Shown piece by piece: positions 21,475 through 23,933 of a stretch of DNA of 23,933 nt. The stretch spans positions 1 through 23,933 of the forward strand of contig CAJVPP010000977.1 of assembly GCA_910592005.1 (NCBI GenBank). The letters are read 5' to 3'. The position numbers and the translations under genes are program-made. Each line of letters starts with the position of its first letter. The first letter of the stretch is position 1. Source of the stretch: Funneliformis mosseae (Eukaryota; Glomeromycota; Glomeromycetes; Glomerales; Glomeraceae). A model generated the notes under the pieces. The model was not told where the DNA came from, did not search any database, and saw only the letters and a program-made list of their open reading frames with translations.

Positions 21475-21769
21475 TGATTTGATTAATTTATTATTTAAAT
21501 TATTAAAACTTAAATAAAATTATTAAAAAGATCCTAAAAAAATTTAAAATTATAAAAATGTATTATTTAAAAATAGAAATTAAATCAATAATTTATAAAA
21601 ATCACTAATTATTATCAAAATTTAAATTTAAATTTTGAGATTTTTAAATTTAATATTATTTTACATTATTTTATTAAATTAATAAATCATAAAAATTATA
21701 TCATAAATAAATAAGATAATAATAATTTATATAAATAAAACTATTACAATTTTAATAAAAAATTTCATA
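21475..21769. other. AT-rich spacer between array and Tigger remnant
   Basis: No coding frame or repeat beyond simple A/T runs was recognised here. Confidence 0.45.
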
Positions 21770-22290
21770 GTATAATTTTATATATACTAACTCATATTAT
21801 TTAATTATTTCTTGCAAAGTTTTATATTCTTCTTTTATATTTTTAAAGGTATATTATTTGCTTCATTAACTCTATTAATTTGTCTTATATTACTATATAT
21901 TATTTATTTAAAGTAGTAAAAGATATTATTTGTAACTTAATTATAAAATTCAAAATTTTAGATTTTAATATATTTTTTATAATAGTTAAATTTGATTTTA
22001 ATATTTGCTGTATCTATAAATATAATGCAAATTTAATTTCTAGATACTTAATATCTTTATTCTATTTTTGATTTTTAAATTTCTTATTTGAAATATTGAT
22101 AAATAGCTACTTATTCTTTTTTTTAGTATTTTATAAATTTGTAATTTAGATATATCAAATTTTTTAGCAATTTTTCTAATTATATAATAAACTATCTCTT
22201 TTCTATTTACATAATTCTTTTTTCTGCATAAGATAAACATTTTTTTTACTGGTTCTTTTAGTTACTTTTTTTTTTTATTTTTTCTATCAG
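21770..22290 (-). pseudogene. Decayed pogo/Tigger transposase, N-terminal part (CENP-B-type HTH)
   Basis: Read on the minus strand from about 22260 downwards, the translation follows the N-terminal half of Tigger-like transposases. KEIVYYIIRKIAKKFDIS and QIYKILKKRISSYLSI correspond to the first HTH. After one frame change, KYLEIKFALYL and NILKSKILNFIIKLQ correspond to the CENP-B-type second HTH (pattern L-E-x-A-L-Y-L-W). The element then reads RVNEANNIPLKNIKEEYKTL and a Y-E-L segment that normally sits just before the first catalytic Asp. The DDE core is not readable. AT-rich direct repeats of the type ATTATAATAAA (about 22505-22535) to the right resemble subterminal repeats of this superfamily. 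Stops and frame changes show it is dead. Confidence 0.65.
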
Positions 22291-22648
22291 GTAGTATTTT
22301 TAAGAATAAAGAAAAGATACATTAATATATTATAATAAATAAATATTTATATTAACTAAAACTAATAATATTTGTTATAATATAAAAATTTTAATTTTAT
22401 GAGATATTTACTATAATTTATAATATATATTCTATATTAAAATTTTTATTAAGCTTACTATATTTAATATTAAAATTTAAGAAAAAAATCACTAAAAGCT
22501 AAATTTATTATAATAAAATTCATTATAATAAAGTTTTTAAATATATTAAATCTATAGGTCAAGTAATATTTTGTGAATATTGATGTATTCATAACTAGAA
22601 TAGAAATACACTAATAATACAACAAATTTTTATCAAAAACATAAAGAA
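22291..22648. other. AT-rich spacer with TIR-like ATTATAATAAA repeats
   Basis: No gene seen. Near 22505-22535 the word ATTATAATAAA occurs twice in direct orientation, resembling the subterminal repeats of pogo-type elements, and may be the eroded 5' end of the Tigger remnant to the left. The rest is plain A/T DNA. Confidence 0.35.
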
Positions 22649-22816
22649 TACAGTTAACTCTTATTATAATATAACTAGACTTTAACTTTGCTATAAGGCT
22701 ATAGTGAAGATTTTAAGAGATTTGATTGGCCAATTCACTATAATAAGAGTATTTTTAATATATTTATTCAAAAAATTCATTATATTAAGAGTTTATTATA
22801 TTAAGAGTTGACTATA
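22649..22816. mobile_element. Pogo-type MITE with TA duplication
   Basis: TA at 22649-22650 and at 22815-22816 brackets an element of 164 bp. Its ends read CAGTTAACTCTTATTATAAT on the left and, in reverse complement, TAGTCAACTCTTAATATAAT on the right. The right side carries the TATTAAGAGTT word twice in tandem, and CACTATAATAAGAG occurs inside, as expected for subterminal repeats. A CAGT-like end followed by a CTC-TTATTATA arm is characteristic of pogo/Tigger elements. No coding capacity. A Tigger transposase remnant lies about 360 bp to the left. Confidence 0.65.
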
Positions 22817-23580
22817 TATTTGAAAATTTTAGTAAAAATAAAAAATTGTTTATAATTTAAATACTTTTTATATAAGGAGAAGAATATATGAAAAAAAATT
22901 TAGAATTCTTGCTATTTCTTTTATTATTAAAATATGCTGTAAGTTCTGCTAATTCATATATTTTTAGTTTTATCTTATTTAGTAATTATTAAAATAATCA
23001 CCTTTAATTGCAAATAATCTCATATTAGTAAATTATTAATAAAGAGATTCAGGAAAATTAAATGTTACAGTAAAACAGTATATAAAGTTATTGTTTTGAA
23101 TAAGCTATTTTTTATGAAATTAGTTAATTTTATTATTAGAAAATTTAAATTTTTTTTAAAAATTTAAACACAAAGTCATAGTTCTACTTGTTGTGTTTTT
23201 CAATATTTTCTATATTATAAAGTTAAATATAGTTTATTTTATTCAATTTTAAACCTTGATTTTTATAATTGTCAAATTAGAATATATGAATTTTTAAACT
23301 ATATAAATTTTTACAATAGTGACATGATTTTTTTATTTAGATTTACAGTATAATAATATAAGATTTCTCTAATAAATTCAACTATTTAGCATATTATGTC
23401 TTGATAATTATTAATTAATTAAATTATTATAATCAAAATCAAAATCAAATTGAGTTAAAGGACATATGATCTGTAACTTGATTACAATAGAAAACCTATA
23501 TTAAAATTTTATTTTATAATATATTTATAGACAAGATTAATTTATTATATACAATTACACAATACATAATAATACAAATT
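22817..23580. other. AT-rich spacer, no gene seen
   Basis: Low-complexity A/T DNA with stops in all frames; no motif recognised on either strand. Confidence 0.45.
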
Positions 23581-23589
23581 CAACATATT

Positions 23590-23933
23590 TGTTTTTTGAG
23601 TAAAGTTATTCATCGCAGGGAGGTGATACTCCTTATATATCGCCTTTATATATATCTGTCCGCATACGTGATATAGCCAATCAAAAATTGGGATCAGGTA
23701 TGACATATTGAAACAATTACATCGCAGCGATCCCTTTTGTCACCCCTCCCTTTTCATTTTTCATATATATTCTGGGTACAGAAATTTTTTCATATGTGGA
23801 ACTAGAGTTGGTACTCGTAATTCAGAATTACGGTATTACGGTGTTGCAACAGCATATTGCAACAATACAACTTTAAAGCCCGGAATTTACGGTGTTGCAA
23901 CTAACCATAAATTACGGAAATGTCATAATATTT
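23590..23933. promoter_or_regulatory. Higher-complexity edge region with short direct and inverted repeats
   Basis: Composition shifts to more G and C. CATCGCAG occurs twice (23611-23618 and 23720-23727). GGGATC (23690-23695) faces GATCCC (23729-23734), and GGGAGGTGA (23618-23626) faces TCACCCCTCCC (23740-23750). CGTAATTC-A-GAATTACG (23816-23832) is a perfect 8-bp stem, and TTACGGTGTTGCAAC occurs twice, 51 bp apart (23836-23850, 23887-23901). No frame with coding character was found. It could be the promoter of a gene beyond the window or the end of a mobile element; the sequence stops before this can be decided. Confidence 0.35.

Noticed and set aside
21880..22071. 63-codon plus-strand frame of hydrophobic residues
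   Set aside because: It is the antisense of the Tigger N-terminal remnant; Ile/Phe/Tyr-rich peptides arise readily from A/T DNA.

Overview
The window looks like nuclear DNA of a very AT-rich eukaryote, most probably a glomeromycotinan (arbuscular mycorrhizal) fungus of the Rhizophagus type. This is inferred from four things: short GT..AG introns of 72-89 nt, a TKL-like protein kinase fused to Sel1 repeats (a combination greatly expanded in these fungi), an APE-type LINE carrying RNase H, and many decayed cut-and-paste elements in an A+T background. No species assignment was checked against a database.

Layout. Positions 1-2.7 kb are AT-rich, with one sharp GC-rich island (1408-1542) that can fold and is flanked by near-identical direct repeats. 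Two host genes follow on the + strand: an intronless orphan gene for a 428-aa protein with hydrophobic N-terminal segments and a long basic Ser/Asn-rich tail (2740-4026), and a four-exon kinase-Sel1 gene (4311-6146) with all catalytic residues. From 6.15 to 11.7 kb there is no host gene. This stretch holds a 3'-terminal fragment of a pogo/Tigger (CENP-B/DDE) transposase, a nearly whole but ruined Tc1-type DD34E transposase (both on the - strand), and two MITE-like elements with TA duplications.

Positions 11744-19290 are a full-length LINE with an 18-bp target-site duplication, a gag-like ORF1 (RRM-like regions, CCHC knuckle, coiled-coil-like tail), a TAATG junction, and an ORF2 with endonuclease, reverse transcriptase, RNase H and a C-terminal Cys/His module. 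Both ORFs are broken by stops and frameshifts. Most of the stops are one C-to-T or G-to-A step from Gln or Trp codons.

Positions 19.3-23.6 kb are again AT-rich: a HTH remnant, a nine-copy tandem array (about 20490-21470) whose units look like mini-exons bounded by splice sites, the N-terminal part of a second Tigger-type transposase (- strand), and a pogo-type MITE. The last 350 bases are more complex and GC-richer, with direct and inverted repeats, and may flank a gene outside the window.

The two host genes show no sign of working together. The rest is a transposon graveyard. The mini-exon array is the best candidate for something undescribed.
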